This document shows, piece after piece, positions 15,603-22,707 of a stretch of 33,850 nucleotides of DNA (the stretch's first letter is position 1; the number at the start of each line of letters is the position of its first letter). The stretch is taken from the IMG/VR virus record IMGVR_UViG_3300032246_000596, positions 1-33,850 of that record; one strand, 5' to 3'. Source of the stretch: a virus. The notes beneath the pieces were generated by a model that saw only the letters and a program-made list of their open reading frames with translations, was not told the DNA's origin and made no database searches. A program made the translations under genes and the position numbers.

Positions 15603-16967
15603 TCATTTCGAGTATTTCGGCTTGGCGTCCTCAATCGTATCTGGTGCTTTGGAATCCCAGTCAAACGGCTTAGGGATGAATCGCAGCATGAGCTTGTCAA
15701 AGACGATTGGCATTGTCTCGCCTGTTTTTCCGTTGTGTCGGTCCTTTTTGAGTCCGATGGCACGATGGTAGTTCGTGTCATCGTCCATGATAATCCTGAG
15801 CATCGTGTCCGCGTCCTCAAAAAACGTGCTGGCGTATTTGGTTTGGTTGTTCTGGTTGAGTTGGGAAAGCAGCAGAATCCCGATGTCCAGTTCCTTGGCA
15901 AGTGCCTGGAGTATGTGGCTGATTTCCGATGATTCTTCTTCCTTGCTAGCGTTCTTGGTCCGTTCGCTTTTGATGAGCTGTGCGTAATCCAGCGCAAAGA
16001 ACTTGGTGCCGTAAAGCCGATGGTGCCGCCTGATCTTGGCGACGATCTGTCCGATAAACTGCCCGCATGAGTCGTCAACTTGGAACGGGGAATCAATGAT
16101 CCGTCGAATCACGTTCTGGACCTTTTGAATGTCGAACTTAGTTGGAGAATTGGATTCGTTCGCATGGGCAAATTCAACAGGCTTTGAAATTGCCAACGCT
16201 GGACGCTGAGAAACGTAGATCGCAAGGCGCTCCATGACCTTTTCGCCGGGAAGCTCCAAAGACAAAAACGTAACGGGTATCCCCTGCTCTGCCAGATCCC
16301 AAAGAAGCTGGCTCCCGAGAATGGATTTCCCTGATGTCGGTTTGCCCGCGATGATCATAATTTGCTTGGTGTAAAGCCCGCCAAGCACCTCGTTAATGTC
16401 GGTCAACGATACTTGGTATCCGCGCCCGTTGTTCCTTCCTGTGATCCGATCCTCGTAAGCCTTGGCAAACTTGGTGAGAGCTTCTGCTTTCCCGCTTTCT
16501 TTCCGTTGCCCCGCGAATACGTCGTGGATGGCCGTAATCGGCTCTGATGCTGCCCGCAGGAACTCTTCGTCGTCGGACGTGTCAAACGCGGCTTCTATGA
16601 GGTCGTATGAGGCAAGGATGGCCAATCGGCGGGAGTAGTGCTTGGAAAGGATTTCAGTGTATTCCCGAATCTGGCCGCATTGATGGGCGATTGCGGCCCC
16701 GAAACAATCCGTGATCGTCCCCGGCCCGCCGCAATCCTCCAACGTGCCTTTTTCGTTGGCGTGGTTGACCGCTTTGATCAGGTCGATGTGATCCAGTTCC
16801 GTCCGGCACTCTTGAATGAGCTTGAAAATGAACCTGTGAGCCAAAATGTAAAAGTGGCTTTCGGTGATCTCGGGAAACTCATCCAGCAGGAATGACCTTT
16901 GGGCGAAGCAAGACAGCGTAAGCTTTTCGTAGCTCGGGCTGTGTGGGTATGGGCGAACGTCTACCAT
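15603..16967 (-). CDS. dnaB: Replicative DNA helicase, DnaB family
   Basis: The 454-residue protein has the DnaB N-terminal helical domain (residues about 15-110), a linker, and the RecA-like domain with Walker A GKPTSGKS around 205, Walker B FFALDYAQLI, and the LLSQLNQ sensor motif. It unwinds DNA at the phage fork as a hexamer. It overlaps the initiator gene by 7 bp, a typical initiator-helicase pair as in lambdoid O/P-type modules, though here the helicase itself is encoded. Confidence 0.9.
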   Translation of the reverse strand: MVDVRPYPHSPSYEKLTLSCFAQRSFLLDEFPEITESHFYILAHRFIFKLIQECRTELDHIDLIKAVNHANEKGTLEDCGGPGTITDCFGAAIAHQCGQIREYTEILSKHYSRRLAILASYDLIEAAFDTSDDEEFLRAASEPITAIHDVFAGQRKESGKAEALTKFAKAYEDRITGRNNGRGYQVSLTDINEVLGGLYTKQIMIIAGKPTSGKSILGSQLLWDLAEQGIPVTFLSLELPGEKVMERLAIYVSQRPALAISKPVEFAHANESNSPTKFDIQKVQNVIRRIIDSPFQVDDSCGQFIGQIVAKIRRHHRLYGTKFFALDYAQLIKSERTKNASKEEESSEISHILQALAKELDIGILLLSQLNQNNQTKYASTFFEDADTMLRIIMDDDTNYHRAIGLKKDRHNGKTGETMPIVFDKLMLRFIPKPFDWDSKAPDTIEDAKPKYSK

Positions 16968-17689
16968 GATCCTGGTGCTAGGGGGTTGGAGTTTTTGGCT
17001 GGCAGCGATGACACGTCACCCCCTCGGTCCTGAGCGCGTGAAAACCACGATGTTAGGAATCGGCGGTAATTGCTCTTCTTGGCCTTTCGTGGGTTGGCGA
17101 GAAGCCACTGATTCGCGGCGGCGGTCTGCCTGTGAATGTCGATGGCGGGAAAAGCATCCTGCCATCCGGTGATGTCCTTGGATTCGATTCCTGTGAAACC
17201 TACCGATGCATTCCATGAAATCTGCATGGAGTCGGAACTTGTTCCGCTCCGTGCAAAACTATCCATTCCCTTCCCTGTTCCATTCCCTTCCATTCCCTTC
17301 CCTTCCTCCTTGGATTCATCTTGGATGGATCTTGGATCATTCTTGGATGGATCTTGGAATGTTGCGCAACCCTTGATGCTGCTTGGTTTTGGCTTATCGA
17401 CTCGCTGGTGCTTAGAGAAATTGATGACAAATCCAACGTCTCTGCCCTGGTTGTCTTTCCCGAGCCGAATCCACCCCACGAAGGAAAGGTCTTTGAGGCT
17501 TCTTGGAATGATCTTGGAATCATCAAGGAACGGGAAAACTTGCCCCCGAATCAGGATTGGATTTGCCATGAAATAGCCCTCATCGTCGGACCAATTTAAA
17601 AGCGCGATGGCAAGTAGTCGGGCGAACTCAGAGCATTTTGCCAAACCCTCATGCATCCAAAATTCTGGTTTGATTGTGCGGATTCTCAT
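16961..17689 (-). CDS. Replication initiator protein (lambda O-like role)
   Basis: The 242-residue product opens MRIRTIKPEFWMHEGLAKCSEFARLLAIALLNWSDDEGYF, the typical winged-helix N-terminus of phage replication initiators. A low-complexity charged linker (about residues 100-145) joins it to a C-terminal domain ending in a helix with NYRRFLTSWFSRAQ, likely the helicase contact. The linker DNA contains 11-bp iterons (17308-17362 and 17501-17522). This mirrors lambda, where the origin lies inside gene O. It overlaps the HNH gene by ATGA and dnaB by 7 bp. Confidence 0.75.
   Translation of the reverse strand: MRIRTIKPEFWMHEGLAKCSEFARLLAIALLNWSDDEGYFMANPILIRGQVFPFLDDSKIIPRSLKDLSFVGWIRLGKDNQGRDVGFVINFSKHQRVDKPKPSSIKGCATFQDPSKNDPRSIQDESKEEGKGMEGNGTGKGMDSFARSGTSSDSMQISWNASVGFTGIESKDITGWQDAFPAIDIHRQTAAANQWLLANPRKAKKSNYRRFLTSWFSRAQDRGGDVSSLPAKNSNPLAPGSW
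17308..17522. other. Candidate replication origin: two clusters of 11-bp iterons
   Basis: Five tandem 11-bp units occupy 17308-17362: CCTTGGATTCA, TCTTGGATGGA, TCTTGGATCAT, TCTTGGATGGA and TCTTGGAATGT. Two more, TCTTGGAATGA and TCTTGGAATCA, lie at 17501-17522. A perfect palindrome, GTTGCGCAAC, sits at 17361-17370, and a pyrimidine tract built of CCATTCCCTT-like repeats adjoins at about 17264-17310. Eleven is not a multiple of three, so the repeat is not a by-product of protein repetition. Location within the initiator's linker region is as in lambda oriL. Confidence 0.6.
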
Positions 17690-18150
17690 TTGTCGTCATC
17701 CTCAAGTAGTTGTTTCAAATTCCCAAAAAAGCTGGAAAGTCCTGACTGTGTAAGTGACAAGTCTTCTGGCTGCAACTCCCCCAAAGAATCACTCTCGCCA
17801 TCGTTTGATTTATCGAAATCAAGATCAGCGAGCATCATGTTTGCCGACTGTGAAAGTTGCGTTGCCAGCACTGCGATCTTAGATGGGTGAATTGCAGCGA
17901 TCATCCGGTAAAGCTCCTCACGTTGCCACTCGGCCCGCCCATGGCACCCCTCGCAAAGAACGTGAAGGGTCTTTTGCGGGTAACTCCACGGTGTCGCGCC
18001 TTTCCGGTAGTATCCGTGATGCACCTGGAGATTGCTTTTCTTGTCGCCACACCATGAGCAAGTCCATTCGGCTTTCTCTAGGCATTTAAGGCGAAGTCGC
18101 TGCCACCTTGGGTCGCGTAGCTTTTCAATGTAGGTTCGGTATGTTCCCAT
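17686..18150 (-). CDS. HNH endonuclease
   Basis: With the ATG at 18150 the protein has 154 residues. Zinc-binding CSWC (31-34) and CEGC (66-69) flank the catalytic LQVHHGYY (His 44-45) and the closing H70, a standard phage HNH layout. The C-terminal half is acidic and unrelated. It may act in packaging or recombination, or be a mobile nuclease; position beside the origin does not decide. The in-frame extension to 18189 would translate a terminator hairpin from a TTG codon and is unlikely. The bases just before the ATG are a U-run with no Shine-Dalgarno site. Confidence 0.8.
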   Translation of the reverse strand: MGTYRTYIEKLRDPRWQRLRLKCLEKAEWTCSWCGDKKSNLQVHHGYYRKGATPWSYPQKTLHVLCEGCHGRAEWQREELYRMIAAIHPSKIAVLATQLSQSANMMLADLDFDKSNDGESDSLGELQPEDLSLTQSGLSSFFGNLKQLLEDDDK

Positions 18151-18152
18151 AA

Positions 18153-18218
18153 AAACAAAAACCCCGCCCGGTTTTCGGTTTCCGCCCAAGTTGCCTTGGA
18201 ACCGATCCCCGGACGGGG
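18153..18218 (-). terminator. Terminator/attenuator directly before the HNH start
   Basis: On the minus strand CCCCGTCCGG (18218-18209) pairs with CCGGGCGGGG (18171-18162), ten pairs with one G-U. An inner stem (CGGTTCC with GGAAACCG) lies inside. The tract TTTTTGTTTTT follows at once and the ATG comes next. The same 3' strand can instead pair perfectly with CCGCCCGGTT at 18247-18238. Strong intrinsic-terminator form; the attenuation role is inferred. Confidence 0.65.
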
Positions 18219-18263
18219 AAAATAGAAGTTGGATGTGAACCGGGCGGATTCCGATTCGTTTGA

Positions 18264-18415
18264 CGCTGCTACTTTGCCGAAATCCAGGTTTCAGCGCAAA
18301 CGGAATGTTTCCTTAAATTTGACAACAATAGTTCCCTGCCTCCGCTGCCGCCCTCCCAGCCCTCCTAAGATTAGGCGAGCGGTCAGCGGATGGCGCGACT
18401 CGTCGGCACACGCCG
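18264..18415 (-). ncRNA. Structured non-coding gap, possible 3'-UTR or small RNA
   Basis: Between the helicase/methyltransferase stop (18435) and the HNH start no ATG exists on the minus strand. Several inverted repeats are present: 18338-18351 with 18379-18394 (14 pairs with two bulges) enclosing the perfect hairpin CCTAATCTTAGG (18364-18375), the short hairpin CGGCGTGTGCCG (18404-18415), and CGCTG/CAGCG arms at 18264-18268 and 18292-18296. I recognise no known RNA family. Confidence 0.35.
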
Positions 18416-18434
18416 GGAGCCTGGGGAAAGTTAT

Positions 18435-20948
18435 TCAAAGAGCGGATGCGAGATCGAACAAGGTTGGAACGCAAACCTCATTCTCGGCCATCTCGCAATA
18501 GCCGACTGCATTTTTCCAATACTCCTCATTCAGTTCGGTCATCCACCCTTGCCGCTCCATTTTGATAGCTTGGAACGGGACGCTTCCGATGCCTCCAAAC
18601 GGATCATAAACGATCTCGCCCTTGTTGCTGTAACGCGTGATCAGTCGCTTGATAATGTCGAGTTGCAATGGGCAGACGTGGTTTTCCTGATTGCGGCGTG
18701 TTTGCTCGCTGTTAAGTGTCCGCATGCGGGCGATGTCGGTCCAGATGTCCTTGTTGCGCGAGATCGCAGGGAAGAGCATGAATGACGATGGCAACTTTCC
18801 GATGCCTTCCAGCGCCTTTGCAAGTTCCGCGTGCTGATCATGGCTATATCCGCCTTGCTTGCTGTATTCGATCCAGAGCGCCTTGATTGCCTCATGGCTC
18901 ATGTGCTTCATGATCTCAGGATCAGGCAAGCGATTGCCGTTGGAGCGCCACAAGCCCGCAGCGTCAAGTTGCCAATCGGCGCGGGTGTATTCTTCTTTGG
19001 GTTTGCACACCGGCACATCCGCGTAACCGTTGGATTGATCGCTCGGTAACTTGCGAAATACCAAGACATATTCTGGCATTCCAGCACCCATCTTAGAACT
19101 GTCCTTGGCATTCTCAGACCATCCTAGGCGGTAGGTCTGATTGTTTTCGCGCACCACGTCGGTGTCGATTGTGATGCGGGCAATGAGCCTAAAGCCTGCA
19201 CTTCTGAATGCTGCTGTGGTCATGTCAGAGAACGGGTCAACCGTTGGGAATCCGTCGCCAGTCACGTTACCGAATCGGATGCGGTCCTTTACATGGATTG
19301 CCGCGATGCGACCAGGCTTTAGGACTTTCAAAAGCTGCGGACATAAGTGGTCCATCTGCTTAAAAAACTCTTCATTGTCGGAATTGTGTCCAAAGTCGTT
19401 GAAGCTGGGCGAATACTCATATTGATTCCCGAACGGAATGGACGTGCAAATCATGTCGATCTGATTGTCTTTCCAGTCCATGAGTTCCAAAGTGCAATCG
19501 TTCCTGATTGCCTTAAACATGTTGCTTTTAATTTCTGTGCGCTCGCCACCGGTGAGCATTGTTCTGATGAGTTCCATTGAGTTGTGAGTTGATAGTTTGT
19601 ATTCTTGCATGATCGCAGTCATCTTCTTTTGCAATTCCTCATGGCGTGACCACTTCGCCTTGAGTTCTTCCACGATGGCATCTTCGGATTCCATGTGGAT
19701 GATGTGGATATTTACCTGTTCCGGCTGTTGGAAACGGTGGATTCGGTGGATGGCTTGGATAAAGTCGTTGAACTTGTAACCCACGCCAAGAAAGATTGCA
19801 TCGGAACAATGCCGTTGAAAGTTACAGCCTGACCCGGCAATGATCGGCTTGGTTGCGAGAATTCGATACTCCCCACGGGAAAACCCCATGATGAGTTCCT
19901 CGCGCTTTTCCAAGTCCTGCGACCCGTAAACCGTCTTGGCTTCCGGTAGCTGTTTTTCGATAGCGTCACGTTCCGATTCAAGGTCGTGCCAAACAAGCCA
20001 GTGCCGTTCCAGTCCATTGTCGTCAATTAGCTCTTTGGCTCGCTCGATGCGCTTTTTGATCGTTGCTCGTTTGGTTTCCGCTGAATCTTTCAGACCGATT
20101 GACTGATCGTTCAAGAGCTGCGCTTGTCCCCATGAATCGACTTTTGACCATGCTTGCGTGTGATCATCTTGGAGCCGGTGCCATTGCACGTTGATTGCTG
20201 GCAGGTCATATCCGCTGTCAGAATAACCGAGGTCTGATGGCCGTTGAATAAATGCGGCCCATGATGCCAGCCAGAGCCAGAATTGCTTTTCCATGTGGGG
20301 ATAAAGCGTGAGGTTGTTGGCTTGGCTAGAATCGCGCTGAAAGAAGCGGGTAAGAGCTTCACCGGTATCCATGATGCCAAGGAAGCCTCCGTAGTGGATC
20401 AATTCTTTGTAGCGGTTAGGCGATGGCGTGGCCGTGAATACAAAGCGATACGGGACAGCCTTAAACAGCGGAAGGAACGTCTGATAGGTCTTTGAACCAA
20501 ACGAGCGCAACACGCTAGCCTCGTCCATTCCGACGCCTTGAAATCCGTTTACGTCAATCTTGCCATCTCGGACTGATTCGTAATTCGTGACGTAAATTCC
20601 AGGTTGCTCAATCTCCTCATTTCGACGGATGAACTTGAGATTCATGCCCATTGCAGGCCCATCCGATTGAGTGAACTCTTGCCTCACTCCAAGGGGACAA
20701 ATAATCAGGAATGATCCGTTGGTCCTTTCGCAAACCCACTTTGCAAGTTGCAAGTGCATGCGCGTCTTTCCAAGTCCAAAGCTGGCAAAAATCGCGCGAC
20801 GACCGCCACGGATCGCCCATTCGCAAATATCCATTTGATGAGGGAATAGCGAGTGATGACACGGCGAAGGTGGATCGAATCCGCAGACTTCCGCTTGAGG
20901 GACTTTCCCTAGTAGGAAGTCTAAGTAGTTTTGTTTTTCGGTGCTCAT
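18435..20948 (-). CDS. Helicase - DNA methyltransferase fusion
   Basis: About 837 residues from the ATG at 20948. The N-terminal half is an SF2 helicase: Walker A ASFGLGKT (55-62), DEAS as motif II, FTATPSPN as motif III, and QAIHRIHRFQQ as motif VI. The C-terminal half is an amino-methyltransferase (N4-cytosine or N6-adenine): TSIPFGNQYEYSPSFND as motif IV and DPFGGIGS near the C-terminus as the SAM-binding motif I, so the order is beta-class. The combination is known in phages; it probably modifies phage DNA against host restriction while translocating. The open frame extends to a TTG at 21005, but that lies inside a hairpin. Confidence 0.85.
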   Translation of the reverse strand: MSTEKQNYLDFLLGKVPQAEVCGFDPPSPCHHSLFPHQMDICEWAIRGGRRAIFASFGLGKTRMHLQLAKWVCERTNGSFLIICPLGVRQEFTQSDGPAMGMNLKFIRRNEEIEQPGIYVTNYESVRDGKIDVNGFQGVGMDEASVLRSFGSKTYQTFLPLFKAVPYRFVFTATPSPNRYKELIHYGGFLGIMDTGEALTRFFQRDSSQANNLTLYPHMEKQFWLWLASWAAFIQRPSDLGYSDSGYDLPAINVQWHRLQDDHTQAWSKVDSWGQAQLLNDQSIGLKDSAETKRATIKKRIERAKELIDDNGLERHWLVWHDLESERDAIEKQLPEAKTVYGSQDLEKREELIMGFSRGEYRILATKPIIAGSGCNFQRHCSDAIFLGVGYKFNDFIQAIHRIHRFQQPEQVNIHIIHMESEDAIVEELKAKWSRHEELQKKMTAIMQEYKLSTHNSMELIRTMLTGGERTEIKSNMFKAIRNDCTLELMDWKDNQIDMICTSIPFGNQYEYSPSFNDFGHNSDNEEFFKQMDHLCPQLLKVLKPGRIAAIHVKDRIRFGNVTGDGFPTVDPFSDMTTAAFRSAGFRLIARITIDTDVVRENNQTYRLGWSENAKDSSKMGAGMPEYVLVFRKLPSDQSNGYADVPVCKPKEEYTRADWQLDAAGLWRSNGNRLPDPEIMKHMSHEAIKALWIEYSKQGGYSHDQHAELAKALEGIGKLPSSFMLFPAISRNKDIWTDIARMRTLNSEQTRRNQENHVCPLQLDIIKRLITRYSNKGEIVYDPFGGIGSVPFQAIKMERQGWMTELNEEYWKNAVGYCEMAENEVCVPTLFDLASAL

Positions 20949-21040
20949 ATTTTTATGCAAAAGAAGGCCCGCCTGAAGTCGTCCCCTGCCGAACGAATCC
21001 GGCAAGCATCAGGCGGGCAAAGTTGATTGTTGGTTGTCAT
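20945..21040 (-). CDS. 31-codon leader ORF coupled to helicase/methyltransferase
   Basis: An ATG at 21040 after an A/C-rich stretch opens a 31-codon frame (MTTNNQLCPPDACR...) that runs right through the hairpin 20967-21018. It ends in TGA, overlapping the helicase/methyltransferase ATG at 20948 as ATGA. Translating ribosomes would melt the hairpin, so this is a plausible leader peptide for attenuation or coupling. The start and function are unproven. Confidence 0.35.
   Translation of the reverse strand: MTTNNQLCPPDACRIRSAGDDFRRAFFCIKI
20967..21018 (-). terminator. Hairpin before helicase/methyltransferase
   Basis: A perfect 10-bp stem, GCCCGCCTGA with TCAGGCGGGC, encloses a second 5-bp stem (TGCCG/CGGCA). 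On the minus strand it is followed by CCTTCTTTTGC, a modest U-rich run, and the gene start comes 18 bp later. The form is that of a weak intrinsic terminator or attenuator between ssb and the fusion gene. Confidence 0.55.
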
Positions 21041-21093
21041 CGGGACGAACGATGTGGCGGCGTTAAAATTGCCGGGATTCGGGAAAGGTCAAA

Positions 21094-21414
21094 CTAAAAA
21101 GGGATGTCGCTTTGATCGTCATTCGGATCCGGCTCATATCCACTTTTCGGCGGCGTAGGCGGTGCCGTCGCGATCTTCGGCATCACGGTGCGGCCTGGTG
21201 CCGTGTTGACGTGCTTCCAGTTGCCAATGATCGGCCCTTTCTGACCGGCCTCCCGGCGCTCCTTGCCGATGTCCTGGACGATAAATCCATCGTTCCCGTA
21301 CTGATCGGTCCCGTCTCGATTCTCAAAAAGAGTCAGGCTCAGATACTTTCCCTTCTTGCCTTCGTAGAGTTCGGACTTGTCGATTAGGCTTACGTTAATG
21401 TTCAGTTTTTGCAT
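21094..21414 (-). CDS. ssb: Single-stranded DNA-binding protein
   Basis: The 106-residue protein has a short OB-fold-like N-terminal core (LNINVSLIDKSELYEGKKGKYLSLTLFENRDG) and a Pro/Gly-rich linker. It ends in the acidic tip DDQSDIPF, the hallmark by which SSB binds partner proteins. The core is shorter than in bacterial SSB. It probably protects single strands at the phage fork and works with RecT and the exonuclease. The leader is A/C-rich and includes the 29-bp repeat at 21421-21449. Confidence 0.75.
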   Translation of the reverse strand: MQKLNINVSLIDKSELYEGKKGKYLSLTLFENRDGTDQYGNDGFIVQDIGKERREAGQKGPIIGNWKHVNTAPGRTVMPKIATAPPTPPKSGYEPDPNDDQSDIPF

Positions 21415-21420
21415 TGTGTT

Positions 21421-21449
21421 GTGTTTTGGTGAGATTGTTCAGAATCGAG
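21421..21449. repeat. 29-bp leader repeat, copy before ssb
   Basis: This segment, ending 7 bp upstream of the ssb start, matches 22643-22671 at 26 of 29 positions (core GGTGAGATT and AGAATCGAG). The two copies bracket the methyltransferase gene. Confidence 0.7.
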
Positions 21450-21462
21450 TGTAATATGTGGA

Positions 21463-22602
21463 TTATCTTAAGAGATTCCATGCGAGTTGAGCCACTGCTG
21501 GAACTTGGCCGTTGCCGATGCAGCGCAGTCGGTCCACCCGAGCGGCCACCCCATGAGCCACTCGACCCACGTCGGGTTCAGTTGCCCACCAATCTGGTCG
21601 TTCAGATTGCGCGTCCGCTCCGGGTTGTCCCATCGACTCTGTTGCCCCGTGCGGAAGTCCCTGGCTTGGGGTGTGGCAAACTGAGTAGGGGTCGCTGTCC
21701 CATTCGTCGATTTCTGGACAAGGACACTCTCCAGTGTGCATTTCATGGAGGTTGCACCACCAATCATCGCAACACTCGCAGGGTGCCCACGGAGGTCGGG
21801 ATACGCCACCGCATTGGCTAGTTGATCCATGTGCTTCCGGCCCGTGCCGTTCGTCTCGCAATGCTCCCGTGAGTTCGATCCTTTGCAGTCCCTCGCCGCA
21901 GGCGTCGGCCAGATCAGAGACTTCTTCACCTCTTCGGCAAGAATCTTTCCGCCTTTCCCGTTCGGGCGGCTTCCCGGATTCCCTGCCCGTGGCGTCGGCC
22001 ATGTCGCTATTGTCGCTTTTTTGATTTGGTTTGTGACTTGTCCCGGTCGGACTTGATCGGATAGGTATATCTGGCTGCAACACCCTGTGTTTTTCCAGTC
22101 GTGTGCCGTTGGAGTGCGCCACAATCCAGATTCTGTCTCGTTTGTGAGGAGCGGCGACGTGATGCGCTCCCACAATGCCCCACTCCGCATCATACCCCAT
22201 TTCGGCAAGGTCACCGAGGACCACGGTAAGACCTCTTCCCACAAGCATTGGTGAGTTTTCCACGAAGACGAATTGCGGCAATATTTCACCGATAATTCGC
22301 GCCATGTGCTTCCACATACCGCTTCGATCGCCTTCGATTCCGGCGCCTTTTCCTGCGGCTGAGATGTCCTGACAGGGGAAGCCTCCAGACACCACATCAA
22401 CACGGCCTCGCCATGGTCGTCCGTCGAAGTTTTGTATATCATCCCAGATCGGGAAGGCTTCAAGACAGCCGTCGTTTTGTCGGGCGACCAGAACATCCCG
22501 TGCGTAGGCGTCCCATTCGACGGCACAGACGGTTCTCCATCCAAGGAGTTTTCCGCCGAGTATTCCGCCACCAGCGCCCGCGAAAAGTGCCAGCTCATTC
22601 AT
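21463..22602 (-). CDS. dcm: DNA (cytosine-5) methyltransferase
   Basis: The 379-residue protein carries the C5-methyltransferase motifs: LFAGAGGGILGG (I), GGFPCQDIS with the catalytic Cys (IV), FVFVENSP (VI), a QRDRIW-like HKRDRIWIV (VIII) and GVAARVDRLRCIGNGQVP (X). The variable target-recognition part between VIII and X contains repeated (M/L)ADA-G phrases usual in phage members. It likely protects phage DNA. A second frame covers almost the whole gene (see 21468-22598). Duplicated sequences at both borders suggest the gene was inserted between the RuvC-like gene and ssb. Confidence 0.9.
   Translation of the reverse strand: MNELALFAGAGGGILGGKLLGWRTVCAVEWDAYARDVLVARQNDGCLEAFPIWDDIQNFDGRPWRGRVDVVSGGFPCQDISAAGKGAGIEGDRSGMWKHMARIIGEILPQFVFVENSPMLVGRGLTVVLGDLAEMGYDAEWGIVGAHHVAAPHKRDRIWIVAHSNGTRLEKHRVLQPDIPIRSSPTGTSHKPNQKSDNSDMADATGRESGKPPERERRKDSCRRGEEVSDLADACGEGLQRIELTGALRDERHGPEAHGSTSQCGGVSRPPWAPCECCDDWWCNLHEMHTGECPCPEIDEWDSDPYSVCHTPSQGLPHGATESMGQPGADAQSERPDWWATEPDVGRVAHGVAARVDRLRCIGNGQVPAVAQLAWNLLR
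21468..22598 (-). CDS. Overlapping reading frame of the WPTP / LNPTWVEWLMGWP type
   Basis: A 376-codon frame without stops runs through the methyltransferase gene in another phase, starting 4 bp after its start codon. Its product has WRTPTAHDWKNTG, WPTPRAGNPGSRPNGKGG and WPTPAARDCKGSN repeats, a GGQLNPTWVEWLMGWPLGWTD block and a final KFQQWLNSHG. From memory this combination belongs to a phage protein family often annotated near C5 methyltransferases, which argues that it is selected and not a shadow. Each WPTP corresponds to an (M/L)ADA in the other frame. Whether it is translated, and from which Met, is unknown. Confidence 0.45.
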   Translation of the reverse strand: MSWHFSRALVAEYSAENSLDGEPSVPSNGTPTHGMFWSPDKTTAVLKPSRSGMIYKTSTDDHGEAVLMWCLEASPVRTSQPQEKAPESKAIEAVCGSTWRELSVKYCRNSSSWKTHQCLWEEVLPWSSVTLPKWGMMRSGALWERITSPLLTNETESGLWRTPTAHDWKNTGCCSQIYLSDQVRPGQVTNQIKKATIATWPTPRAGNPGSRPNGKGGKILAEEVKKSLIWPTPAARDCKGSNSREHCETNGTGRKHMDQLANAVAYPDLRGHPASVAMIGGATSMKCTLESVLVQKSTNGTATPTQFATPQARDFRTGQQSRWDNPERTRNLNDQIGGQLNPTWVEWLMGWPLGWTDCAASATAKFQQWLNSHGIS

Positions 22603-22625
22603 TTGATTTTGGTTTGTAGTTCATA
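22599..22625 (-). CDS. 8-codon mini-ORF coupled to dcm
   Basis: The frame MKLQTKIK starts at 22625, at the edge of the duplicated resolvase 3' end. It terminates with TGA overlapping the methyltransferase ATG at 22602 as ATGA. It could aid reinitiation, or it may be chance. Confidence 0.2.
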   Translation of the reverse strand, partial: YELQTKIK

Positions 22626-22644
22626 GGTTGCAGATTCGTGCGTG
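22624..22644. repeat. 21-bp copy of the resolvase gene end
   Basis: This copy is identical to 22711-22731, which encodes the last residues of the RuvC-like protein. It lies in the gap upstream of dcm, as a remnant or duplication of that gene's 3' end. Confidence 0.8.
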
Positions 22645-22671
22645 TGTTGGTGAGATTATTTAGAATCGAGC
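22643..22671. repeat. 29-bp leader repeat, copy before dcm
   Basis: This copy matches 21421-21449 with three mismatches. It lies about 41 bp upstream of the methyltransferase start, whereas the other copy lies 7 bp upstream of ssb. On the minus strand it contains TAAATAAT, a possible -10-like element, without a clear -35. Confidence 0.7.
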
Positions 22672-22707
22672 GATGCACGAAACGCTTAGGCGTCCGTGAT
22701 CGGAATG

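Noticed and set aside
15323-16096. A 257-codon frame on the minus strand
   Set aside because: Its first two thirds lie inside dnaB in another phase; only the last 86 codons, with their own ATG at 15583, are kept as a gene.
18264-18434. Hammerhead-type ribozyme in the structured gap
   Set aside because: A CGACGAG stretch is faintly similar to the core, but the CUGANGA and GAAA core elements are not in the needed order.
22685-22695. Near-palindrome ACGCTTAGGCGT as operator
   Set aside because: It is imperfect, single, and not near a recognisable promoter; it may be part of the decayed insertion border.
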